Source of the DNA: Chloroflexi bacterium UBA5189
GTDB taxonomy: Bacteria; Chloroflexota; Limnocylindria; Limnocylindrales; CSP1-4
Reading direction: 5' to 3'
Length of the DNA stretch: 53,060 nucleotides
Assembly (NCBI GenBank): GCA_002413045.1
Contig: DHWF01000035.1
Coordinates: 748-53,807, forward strand
Shown: positions 43,823 through 51,070 of the stretch, one piece after another
Numbering within the stretch: position 1 is the stretch's first letter
How the letters are laid out: every line of letters starts with the position of its first letter
The notes under the pieces: model-generated
Seen by the model: the letters and a program-made list of their open reading frames with translations, nothing else
Told to the model about the DNA's origin: nothing
Databases searched by the model: none
Position numbers and translations under genes: made by a program

Positions 43823-44683
43823 ATGAGCAACAAGCAGTCAGACCAGAGGTGGCGGGACGCATCACTCGCCGCCCTTCGGCTCGAGGTCGATGCCAAGACC
43901 ACTACGGACCCAGCTGAAGCCGCGGTGAAGCTCGAGAAGGCGGCAGCCATACGCAAGTTCGCACAGGAGGTTCTAACCATGCCAGGTGAAGACGTGACAG
44001 AGGTCACCGGAGGCCTTATCCGGGGAATGGCGGGTGCCGTCGACGAGCACCTTCGGGCGCTCGCTGCCCTGGCCGACAGCGGGGACACCGAGGAGTACAA
44101 GTCGCAGGAGCGGACCCGGCTGGCAGATTCAGCGCAGAGAGCACGCCAGGAGGCACTCGGTCGGGAAGTCGACATGATCGAGGCGACCATGGATCAGGCG
44201 CGCAAGGTGCGGTACAACGCGCCACGAGACGCCGACAAGGACCGATCCCAAGACCTGGCGGACGCAGAGATCCTGAGTCGGATGCGGCGTGGTCCGGAGG
44301 AGCTCGAGGCCGAAGCCCGCGGCTACTTGGCCGCTGGCAACCCGCGGGGAGCCATGATCCGGCTAGACGCCCTGGCGCTCATGGGAGTCCAGCCCCGCCC
44401 GGAGCAGCTGCTGGCATGGCGCGAACTCCGGGTGGCCGTCGATGCGGCCCTGGATGAGGCGGTCCCGCATCGCAAGCAGGCCCTCGCGCTGGAGAACGCG
44501 GCGCACGAAGCCGTCCGCCAGTTCGCCATCGCTGAGGCGACCGCACGAGCCAAGATCGAGATGGCCCTGGGTCGTCCTGAGGCGGCTGCTGCTGCGTCGA
44601 TCAGCGCCAAGATGAAGGCCTTCGAGGTGGGCGAGGGGAGTCAGGCAGAGGTCGTCGGGATGTCTTCCAAGGGTCGGGCCTAG
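43823..44683 (+). CDS. Helical/coiled-coil element protein, unknown function
   Basis: 286 aa, almost entirely helical, Ala/Glu/Arg-rich, with long heptad-like stretches (about 70-150 and 215-275). No Cys, no membrane segment and no recognised domain. ATG 43823 is used; an in-frame GTG 43787 would add 12 residues encoded by motif copy C. It may be a scaffold-like or DNA-packaging-related protein of a phage-derived element, but nothing proves this. Confidence 0.65.
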   Translation: MSNKQSDQRWRDASLAALRLEVDAKTTTDPAEAAVKLEKAAAIRKFAQEVLTMPGEDVTEVTGGLIRGMAGAVDEHLRALAALADSGDTEEYKSQERTRLADSAQRARQEALGREVDMIEATMDQARKVRYNAPRDADKDRSQDLADAEILSRMRRGPEELEAEARGYLAAGNPRGAMIRLDALALMGVQPRPEQLLAWRELRVAVDAALDEAVPHRKQALALENAAHEAVRQFAIAEATARAKIEMALGRPEAAAAASISAKMKAFEVGEGSQAEVVGMSSKGRA

Positions 44684-44727
44684 ACTCCCGGCTTCGCCAC
44701 CGGTCCAAGACCACCCAGCGTCAGGGG

Positions 44728-44747
44728 CCTATTCCGCGCGGAATAGG
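44728..44747 (+). promoter_or_regulatory. 20-bp palindrome before the methyltransferase gene
   Basis: A perfect inverted repeat, CCTATTCCGC and its complement, centred at 44737/44738. It contains TTCCGC-GCGGAA, the same half-sites as 41218-41231. It lies just upstream of a TATGAT -10 (44772-44777) and could block promoter access. Confidence 0.55.
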
Positions 44748-44784
44748 GGAACACGGCCCGGTCGTGTGCGCTATGATGATGCGC

Positions 44785-45672
44785 ATGCATGAGCCGTCAG
44801 GCACCGAGGGTGCGTCCTCGCCCATGTGGTCCGAACTGGCGATGCCGGCAAGTCCGGACGACCACAGAGACCCCCTCGCAGTCGAGTTCGGCCGTCGCGG
44901 TGGCCTAAAGGGCGGGCGAGCGCGGGCGGACAAGCTCAGCGCCGAAGCGCGGACCGAGATCGCGACCAACGCGGCTCGCGCACGGTGGGCAGCCCGCACC
45001 GAGGCGCAGGCCGAACGGGTACCACTCCCCAAGCCCAAGGAAGACCCCCAAGCAGTCATCGCTGCAGTCTCCGACAGCCTCCGGAAGACGGTGGGCGAAC
45101 AGCGGTTCGGCACGATCCTGGCCGACCCGCCGTGGCGATTTGTAAACCGCACCGGCAAGATCGCGCCCGAGCACAAGCGGCTCGCTCGCTACGAGACCTT
45201 GTCCGTGGCCCAGATTTCAGCGTTGCCGGTTCGAGAGATCGCTGGCGACAAGTCGCACCTGTACCTCTGGACGCCGAACGCCCTCGTACCCGACGCGGTC
45301 AAGGTCCTCGAGGCGTGGGGCTTCACCTACAAGGCGATGATCATCTGGCGGAAGATTAGGAAGGACGGCGGCAGCGACGGCCGAGGCGTCGGCTTCTACT
45401 TCCGGAATGTCACGGAGACGGTGCTCTTTGGTGTCCGTGGGAGCCTGCGCACGTTCCAGCCGGGCCGACGACAGGTCAACTACCTTGAGAGTCGGAAGCG
45501 AGAGCACTCGCGGAAGCCCGACGAGCTATACAAGATTGTGGAGGGCTGCAGCCCAGGGCCGTTCCTCGAGCTGTTCGCTCGCTACCCGCAACCCGGCTGG
45601 TCAGCGTGGGGCGACGAGTCAGACCCAGGGGTAACGCCGAAGGGGCAGGCACATAAGGGCTACGGGGCGTAG
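44785..45672 (+). CDS. MT-A70 family DNA adenine methyltransferase
   Basis: 295 aa from ATG 44785, placed 7 bases after a TATGAT -10, so probably leaderless; ATGs at 44773-44779 and GTG 44764 are alternatives. The N-terminal basic segment RRGGLKGGRARADKLS is common in phage and element proteins. The catalytic motif IV is DPPW (114-117), followed by MT-A70 features LYLWTPNALVPDAV and FYFRNVTETVLFGVRG. It should methylate adenine N6 in DNA. It converges with and overlaps by 13 bases the BglII-like endonuclease gene, which implies a type II restriction-modification pair. Confidence 0.9.
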   Translation: MHEPSGTEGASSPMWSELAMPASPDDHRDPLAVEFGRRGGLKGGRARADKLSAEARTEIATNAARARWAARTEAQAERVPLPKPKEDPQAVIAAVSDSLRKTVGEQRFGTILADPPWRFVNRTGKIAPEHKRLARYETLSVAQISALPVREIAGDKSHLYLWTPNALVPDAVKVLEAWGFTYKAMIIWRKIRKDGGSDGRGVGFYFRNVTETVLFGVRGSLRTFQPGRRQVNYLESRKREHSRKPDELYKIVEGCSPGPFLELFARYPQPGWSAWGDESDPGVTPKGQAHKGYGA

Positions 45673-46316
45673 CACCGCTCGGTAATCGCCACGGCGAGGA
45701 CGGGGCACCCGCCCGCCGATCCGCGGTACATCCGCGGCGTCAGTTTGTCCATCGTAGTGGTCGTCGTCGAGTTAAACGCACCCGGCCGACCCAGTTTGAT
45801 CGCCAAGTCCCGGATGCCTGCGAACACGCGTGTGACGATCATCGCGCCGTCGATGACCCCCGCGTCGTACAGCGCACGGTAGATGCCAAGGTCGCGGTCG
45901 AGGTTGCCGTCCTTCGCGTTCCACTCGACGTCCAGGACGAAGCGGCCCTTGGCGTTGTCGACCTTGTAGCCGAAGTTCAGCACCTCCGTCTCGATCACCG
46001 TCGGCTTCTTTTCCCCGGCGGGTCGATATGGTTGCAGCGTCTGGCGAGAAATGATGCGGAGGTCTTGCTGGGCCTCCCGCCAGCCCAGAACCCGGAACAT
46101 CTCGTCGATCCGAATCGCCGCCCGCGACTTGCGCCCACCCGGCTCCGTGATGTCCAGCTTCTGCAGCCGGAAGCCCCCGAGAACGCCGACAACCTCCGCG
46201 AAGGCGTCGGGGTTGGTCGCGTTCAAGATGGCCGCGGCATTGCGAACCTCCGCGAAGTCGTACGGCCCGCGGATCGCGGCGGGGATGGCGTCCTCGAAGC
46301 TGGTCGTGAGGTCCAC
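45660..46316 (-). CDS. BglII/BstYI-type restriction endonuclease
   Basis: 218 aa. Characteristic stretch: RIDEMFRVLGWREAQQDLRI near residue 70-88, then the core VDNAKGRFVLDVEWNAKDGNLDRDLGIYRALYDAGVIDGAMIVTR (about 119-163), carrying the acidic catalytic residues around Asp120, Asp129, Glu131 and Lys135. This arrangement is that of the BglII family (RGATCY/AGATCT cutters); the actual site is not predictable here. GTG 46316 follows GATACT with 7 bases between, suggesting a leaderless mRNA. It is convergent with the methyltransferase. Confidence 0.82.
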   Translation of the reverse strand: MDLTTSFEDAIPAAIRGPYDFAEVRNAAAILNATNPDAFAEVVGVLGGFRLQKLDITEPGGRKSRAAIRIDEMFRVLGWREAQQDLRIISRQTLQPYRPAGEKKPTVIETEVLNFGYKVDNAKGRFVLDVEWNAKDGNLDRDLGIYRALYDAGVIDGAMIVTRVFAGIRDLAIKLGRPGAFNSTTTTTMDKLTPRMYRGSAGGCPVLAVAITERCYAP

Positions 46317-46359
46317 GCCCGGCAGTATCGCAACAATCTGCGTGGCCGGTTCAGTGGAG

Positions 46360-46384
46360 GGTTACCCCCTGACCCCTATCTCTG
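46360..46384 (+). repeat. Element motif copy D (divergent)
   Basis: GGTTACCC, 8 bases, CTATCT (TTACCC 46362-46367, second block 46376-46381). The first block is exact, the second degenerate. It lies between the divergent endonuclease gene and the gene at 46423. Confidence 0.5.
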
Positions 46385-46422
46385 TGAAGGGCGCAAATGT
46401 CGCCCCAGCAATCGGAGATCGA

Positions 46423-46737
46423 ATGACCAAGAAGAAGAAGCCCATCGTGCACGACGAGTGGGCCACGTTCTTGAAGGCGCACCTGGGCGTGGGCGATGAG
46501 ATCATGGTCGAGTGCAATCCGGGTGACGCACCGTGGGTGACCTACGTCGGGCGCATCTACGACTCCGGAGTAGCACCGGAAGGCGGTCCGGCATTGTCGG
46601 TGGACTGCCCACACCACTCCGAGCACGCTCGAGCACACACCCCGGAGCGCATCACTGAACGGCTGCTGGACTTCGAGGACGACGAACTCGCCGTCGAACT
46701 CGGGGAGCGGCAGCGGCGGAAGGCGGCAGGGGCATGA
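46423..46737 (+). CDS. Hypothetical element protein, 104 aa
   Basis: 104 aa; GGAG lies 6 bases before the ATG. Lys-rich start (MTKKKKPIVHDEWATF), a predicted small beta region (GDEIMVECNPGDAPWVTYVGRIYDSG), and an acidic-then-basic C-terminus. No family recognised. It overlaps the next gene by ATGA. Confidence 0.65.
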   Translation: MTKKKKPIVHDEWATFLKAHLGVGDEIMVECNPGDAPWVTYVGRIYDSGVAPEGGPALSVDCPHHSEHARAHTPERITERLLDFEDDELAVELGERQRRKAAGA

Positions 46738-46967
46738 GTACCCCAACCCCAGCAGCCGTCGATCCGGATGAACCCAACTACCTTGAGATCATGACTGAAC
46801 GGTTCGAGATGGCCAGGGCTGAACTCGAGCACCTCCTAGAGGTGGGCGTCGCGAACGCCACCATGGCCGACCGGGCTGATGCACTCTACGGGCTGGACCT
46901 GGCCCGCGCCGAACTCACCGCGAGCCTCTACGCCCGCCTACTGGCCCAGGCGCGCCCCAAGCCCTGA
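46734..46967 (+). CDS. Small helical hypothetical protein, 77 aa
   Basis: 77 aa, mostly two amphipathic helices (EIMTERFEMARAELEHLLEV and ADALYGLDLARAELTASLYARLL). It is the last gene of the element and is followed after 12 bases by an intrinsic-type hairpin. Function unknown. Confidence 0.65.
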   Translation: MSTPTPAAVDPDEPNYLEIMTERFEMARAELEHLLEVGVANATMADRADALYGLDLARAELTASLYARLLAQARPKP

Positions 46968-46979
46968 CAGTCGAGCAAG

Positions 46980-47010
46980 GAAGCCCCGCTGAGAGGCGGG
47001 GCTTCTTCGC
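46980..47010 (+). terminator. Terminator hairpin at the right end of the element
   Basis: A perfect 10-bp stem GAAGCCCCGC (46980-46989) / GCGGGGCTTC (46996-47005) with loop TGAGAG. Only a short TTC follows, so the T-tract is weak. It would end transcripts before attR. Confidence 0.7.
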
Positions 47011-47014
47011 GTCC

Positions 47015-47033
47015 GGACACAACCGCGGACACA
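47015..47033 (+). repeat. Arm-type integrase sites, right end (two GGACACA)
   Basis: GGACACA at 47015-47021 and 47027-47033, same orientation as the left pair, about 117 bp inside attR. Confidence 0.6.
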
Positions 47034-47149
47034 AACGAGCGGGGATGGGGCGGGACGGACGGGGAGTACGGGCTCCCGTTGACCAGTCACCTCGCCGTAG
47101 AACGACCCTGTTGGGGACCGGCGAGGACCCGCGAGGACGGGCTCGTCCC

Positions 47150-47197
47150 GGTTGCGGACCTGAAGGTCGTGGGTTCGAGTCCCGCCGGGCGCGCCAC
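47150..47197 (+). repeat. attR core (48-bp direct repeat)
   Basis: Identical to 36593-36640. It is a 3' tRNA-Arg fragment without its 5' half, marking the right boundary of the 10.6-kb element. No complete tRNA can form here. Confidence 0.93.
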
Positions 47198-47224
47198 CTT
47201 CCTCGCCGGGCAATACTCCCTCCG

Positions 47225-47594
47225 ATGTCTCCGTCGGCCCTGTTCACCGTTCCGGCCCTGCGCCGTGCCCGGGACCTGATCGACCTGCGGTACGCGGAGC
47301 CCCTGGACGTTGCCGCGCTGGCGCGCGAGGCGGGCTACTCGAAGTTCCACTTCGCGCAACGGTCGGCCCCGCCGGCCAGCCGGACCTGACGCTCCTCCTC
47401 GCATACCCAGCCCCACCGATGTTCAGCCCCGAGGACGCCGAAACCGTCCGGGCGCTGGTGGCCAAGGCCAAGGGCGTGACATTCCCCCAGCAGCCGGAGG
47501 ACCGCCATACGGGATCGCGGCGCTCTTCCGCGACGACTCCGGGAACTGGTTCAGCCTGACCCAGTCGAAGTGGGACGCGGCGCAGCCGAGCTAG
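47225..47594 (+). pseudogene. AraC-VOC deletion remnant
   Basis: From ATG 47225 the frame encodes the start of an AraC-type HTH (VPALRRARDLIDLRYAEPLDVAALAREAGYSKFHF). After about 45 codons it switches into the middle of a VOC protein (GQPDLTLLLAYP, then FSPEDAETVRALVAKAKGVTF) and, in another frame, the VOC C-terminus (PYGIAALFRDDSGNWFSLTQ) ending at TAG 47592-47594. Most of the AraC gene and the N-terminus of VOC are missing, as if an adjacent AraC-VOC pair, like that at 26245-27163, lost its middle. It overlaps the end of the convergent glycosyltransferase gene. Confidence 0.75.
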
Positions 47595-48864
47595 GCGGCG
47601 CCACCACGAGGTCGACCGCTGCCGGCTGCGCGCCGAGCGCGAGGTCGCGAAGCACCCACGCCGTCAGCGCGAGGAACAGCCCATTCCGGAGGTTCAGGAT
47701 CAGGATCGGCAACGCCTGCTGCTTGACGAGCTCGGCGTAGAGCAGCGGGTGGATCGGCATCGTGAGGGCGATGATCGCGGCCGCGAGCCAGAACTTGCCG
47801 CCGCGCAGGAGCGCCGCGAACGGCACCATCCAGACCACGTACTGGATCGAGAAGACCTTGCTGGTGGCAAGCACCACGAGCACAGATGCGAACGTGAGCG
47901 TGACCGCGGTCGCCGCCGGTACCGGGCCACGCCGGACGTGCCGCCATCCGATCCAGCCGAGCACCCCGAAGCCGACCACCGTAAGCGCCGGAAGCACGGC
48001 CAGCCACGCATCGGCAAACGGCCCGGCAACCTGGACCGCGCTGAACCCGAACGACATGTCGACCGTGTGCCCATTGATGAGGCCGAGGAGCACCGCGAGC
48101 CCGCCGCCGATCGACTCGACCTGGAGCCCACGCTCGGCCTGGTACGTGAGAAACCCGAACGTGTCGGTCCCGGCGGGGGCGACGAACGGCAGCAGGACGA
48201 GCACGATCGACCCCACGACCGCCACGCCGTATCGAACCAGCCGCCCGGCATCGAGCGGGACCAGCCACGGGATCGCCAGCGCCGGCACGATCGCCAGCGG
48301 ATAGAGCTTCGCCAGCACCCCGAACCCCACCGCCACGCCGGCCGCCACGGGGCGCCGCTCCAGCGAGAGCCACAGCGCGACCATCACGAGCAGCGCGGGG
48401 TAGAGGTCGAACCGGAAGGCAATCGCGAGCGCCGCCCCGATCGAAAGCACGACCAGGCGGTCCGCCATCGACGACACGTCGTCCGCCTCGTCCGACGTCC
48501 CGCCCAGCCGCACGATCCGCGCGAGCACGACCGCGAGGACCAGCATCAGCGCGGCCTCCCAGGCCACGAACAGCCACGCGTAGCCCTCGACCGCCAGCCG
48601 CGAGAACGGCCAGACGAGGTACGGAACGACCATCGGCACGAGCGCCAGCGGCGGGTACTCGAACGGGAAGTCGCGGTACGGGACCAGCCCCGAGGCGAGC
48701 GCTCGGGCCTTCTCGAGGTACAGCCCCACGTCGCCCTGGTTGGAGTGCAGCTCGCTCGCGGGCGTCAGGGCCGCCGCGACGAGGATCACGACGCTCGGGA
48801 GCAGGAGGCGCCACGGCAGCCCTCGAACAGCATCCGCGATGCCCGATCCGCGCGGCGCCGTCAC
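47551..48864 (-). CDS. GT87-like polyprenol-phosphate-sugar glycosyltransferase, membrane protein
   Basis: 437 aa from GTG 48864, with about ten hydrophobic helices. After the first helix, an extracytoplasmic loop reads NQGDVGLYLEKARALASGLVPYRDFPFEYPPLAL, the Asp-containing loop with the (Y/F)PP motif of DUF2029/GT87 mannosyl- and arabinosyltransferases that use lipid-phosphate sugars. The C-terminal tail is Pro/Ala-rich. It would add sugars to cell-envelope glycolipids or proteins; the acceptor is unknown. It diverges from the dehydrogenase gene. Confidence 0.8.
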   Translation of the reverse strand: MTAPRGSGIADAVRGLPWRLLLPSVVILVAAALTPASELHSNQGDVGLYLEKARALASGLVPYRDFPFEYPPLALVPMVVPYLVWPFSRLAVEGYAWLFVAWEAALMLVLAVVLARIVRLGGTSDEADDVSSMADRLVVLSIGAALAIAFRFDLYPALLVMVALWLSLERRPVAAGVAVGFGVLAKLYPLAIVPALAIPWLVPLDAGRLVRYGVAVVGSIVLVLLPFVAPAGTDTFGFLTYQAERGLQVESIGGGLAVLLGLINGHTVDMSFGFSAVQVAGPFADAWLAVLPALTVVGFGVLGWIGWRHVRRGPVPAATAVTLTFASVLVVLATSKVFSIQYVVWMVPFAALLRGGKFWLAAAIIALTMPIHPLLYAELVKQQALPILILNLRNGLFLALTAWVLRDLALGAQPAAVDLVVAPPSSAAPRPTSTGSG

Positions 48865-48931
48865 GGGCGAGAGCCTACCAGCCGAGCGCGGCGTAGCATC
48901 CCCAAGTTCATCTGGAGGCGAGGAGGGTTCC

Positions 48932-49810
48932 ATGCGCGTCGGGTTCGTCGGGCTCGGAACGATGGGCGGCGCGATGGCGGCCAATGCGGCGCGCGCAGGC
49001 TTCGACGTGAGCGCCTGGAACAGGACGCCCGGCCGCGCCGCGGAGCTCGAGGACCTTGGCGTCCACCTGCTCGCCAGCCCGGCCGCCGTAGCGGCCGCGA
49101 GCGACATCGTCATCACGATCGTCTCGGACACGCCGGACGTCGAGGCGGTCCTGTTCGGCCCGGGCGGCGTCGCCGAGGGCGCAGCGCCGGGAACGCTCGT
49201 CGTCGACATGTCGACGATCTCGCCCTCGGCGACGCGCCAGTTCGCCGAACGGCTCGCTGCGAAGGACGTCGCGATGCTCGACGGCCCGGTCTCCGGTGGC
49301 AGCGAGGGTGCGAAGAAGGGCACCCTGTCGATCTTCATCGGCGGCGATGCGACGGACCTCGAACGCGCCCGCCCGGTCCTGCAGAGCCTCGGCACCACGA
49401 TCACCCATGTCGGCCCGATCGGCGCGGGCCAGGCGGTCAAGGCCGTCAACCAGGTGATCCTCGCCGGCACCTACCTCGGCGTCGCCGAGGGGATCGTGCT
49501 CGCGATCAAGGCCGGCCTCGACGTCGAGCAGACCGTGGCCGCCCTCTCGGGCGGCGCCGCGCAGTCGTGGGTTCTGGCCAACCGGAGCGGGCGGATGCTC
49601 GCCAACGACTACCCGTTGGGCTTCAAGGTCGCCCTCCACCGCAAGGATCTCGGGATCGCGCTGGCGATGGCCCGCGAGCTCGGCGCGTCATTGCCGGTCA
49701 GTGCGCTGTGCGAGGCCCTCGAGGCGGGCCTCATGGGCCAGGGCCATGCCGACGACGACATGTCGGCGGTCGCCCGTTCGATCCGCGGCTTGTCGGGACT
49801 CGAGAGCTAG
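48932..49810 (+). CDS. 3-Hydroxyisobutyrate dehydrogenase family NAD(P)-dependent oxidoreductase
   Basis: 292 aa. Rossmann loop GLGTMGGAMA (7-16); substrate motif DGPVSGGSEGAKKGTL; catalytic Lys in GQAVKAVNQ; C-terminal helical dimer domain with HRKDLGIAL. Members reduce or oxidise beta-hydroxyacids (hydroxyisobutyrate, tartronate semialdehyde and others); the exact substrate is not clear. ATG 48932 has AGGAGG 5 bases upstream. It is convergent with pfk, overlapping by 4 bases. Confidence 0.92.
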   Translation: MRVGFVGLGTMGGAMAANAARAGFDVSAWNRTPGRAAELEDLGVHLLASPAAVAAASDIVITIVSDTPDVEAVLFGPGGVAEGAAPGTLVVDMSTISPSATRQFAERLAAKDVAMLDGPVSGGSEGAKKGTLSIFIGGDATDLERARPVLQSLGTTITHVGPIGAGQAVKAVNQVILAGTYLGVAEGIVLAIKAGLDVEQTVAALSGGAAQSWVLANRSGRMLANDYPLGFKVALHRKDLGIALAMARELGASLPVSALCEALEAGLMGQGHADDDMSAVARSIRGLSGLES

Positions 49811-50988
49811 TCGCCCAACCCGACGAGCAGCAGCGGGCGGCCGATCCGCCCGTCGTAGCGGGGCCGGAATCGCTCGACGTTGTACATGCCCTGGACATCC
49901 ACGCGCCGGGATGTCGCGCCTGCCGCAGGGAGCGAGGTCTCGGCGTACTTGCCATCCCTGATCGCGGCCATCCGACCGAACTTCCCGTCGGCGAGCAGGT
50001 CCATCGCCACGTTGGCGAAGGTCGTCGCCACGATCTGGTCGAGCGCGTCCGGCTGGCCGCTGCGGAGGTCGTAGGTCAGCTCGATCGCGAGCGATTCGAT
50101 GCCGGTGCGGCGCGACAGCTCGGCGGCGAGCGCCTCGCCGATGTTGGCCTTGTGCCGGTGCCCGAACGCGTCGGCCTCGCCGACCTCGTCGAGATTGGCG
50201 CCGGTCCAGACGGCCCCCTCCGCGGCGATGACGATCGCGTACCGGCTCGGACTGAGGCGGTGGTCGTCGGCAAGGAGGCCGGCGAGCGCGTCGAGGTCGT
50301 AGGGCGCCTCGGGGATCACGCAGCGCGCGGAGGTCACGTAGGCGGCGAACAGCGCGGAGAAGCCGGCGTCGCGGCCGAAGATTCGGAAGACGCCGATCCG
50401 CTCGTGGCTGCCGAGCGTGGTTCGTTGCCGGTCGATCAGCTCCTTGGCCCGGGTGATTGCCGACGAGAAGCCGATGCAGTATTCGGTGCCGGGGACGTCG
50501 TTGTCCATCGTCTTCGGGATCGCGACGAGCGGCACCCCCTGGTCCACCAGCACGCGCGCGAACGACAGCGTGTCGTCGCCCCCGATCGGCACGAGCGCAT
50601 CGATGCCGAGCTGGTCGAGGTGCTCGAGCACGACCGAGGTCAGGTCGTAGCGGCCGTCCTCGGTGCGGAAGCGCTCCGCCTGGTCGACCGTCAGCCAGGG
50701 CGGCAGCGATTCCTGCTTCATCCGCGCCGGGTTCGTCCGCGAGGTGTGGAGCACGGTTCCGCCCGTGCGGTCGATCGTCCGGGTGTTGCGCCGGTCGAGC
50801 GGGCGCAGGTAGTCGGGATCGAGGTCGTCGCCAGGCTCGACGTGGGTGAGGCCCTCCCAGCCGCGCCGGATCCCGATCACCTCGATTCCCAGCTCGGTCG
50901 CGCGGTAGGTCACGCTCTTGATCACGGAGTTCAGCCCCGGGACGTCGCCGCCGCCGGTGAGCACGCCGATCCGCTTGGGTGTCGTCAT
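49807..50988 (-). CDS. pfk: 6-Phosphofructokinase, probably PPi-dependent
   Basis: 393 aa. GVLTGGGDVPGLN N-terminal loop. The phosphoryl-donor loop reads GGDDT (136-140), with Asp where ATP-enzymes have Gly, and the next motif is PKTMDND (158-164), with Lys where ATP-enzymes have Gly. Both changes are the hallmark of pyrophosphate-dependent PFK. It phosphorylates fructose 6-phosphate reversibly. ATG 50988 was chosen to match the conserved N-terminus; the frame is open further upstream. Confidence 0.9.
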   Translation of the reverse strand: MTTPKRIGVLTGGGDVPGLNSVIKSVTYRATELGIEVIGIRRGWEGLTHVEPGDDLDPDYLRPLDRRNTRTIDRTGGTVLHTSRTNPARMKQESLPPWLTVDQAERFRTEDGRYDLTSVVLEHLDQLGIDALVPIGGDDTLSFARVLVDQGVPLVAIPKTMDNDVPGTEYCIGFSSAITRAKELIDRQRTTLGSHERIGVFRIFGRDAGFSALFAAYVTSARCVIPEAPYDLDALAGLLADDHRLSPSRYAIVIAAEGAVWTGANLDEVGEADAFGHRHKANIGEALAAELSRRTGIESLAIELTYDLRSGQPDALDQIVATTFANVAMDLLADGKFGRMAAIRDGKYAETSLPAAGATSRRVDVQGMYNVERFRPRYDGRIGRPLLLVGLGD

Positions 50989-51057
50989 CGCCGTCGATGG
51001 TATCGAGACGCAGCCGACCACCCATCGCCGGCGTCCCGACGCGGCCAACCCGGCGCG

Positions 51058-51063
51058 TATGAT
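51058..51063 (+). promoter_or_regulatory. -10 element for a leaderless deaminase mRNA
   Basis: TATGAT ends 7 bases before GTG 51071, so the transcript would begin at or very near the start codon. No convincing -35 is visible. Confidence 0.45.
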
Positions 51064-51070
51064 CCGGCCC

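Noticed and set aside
36593..47197. Interpretation of the element as a complete prophage
   Set aside because: No capsid, portal, terminase large subunit, tail or lysis genes can be recognised in 10.6 kb.
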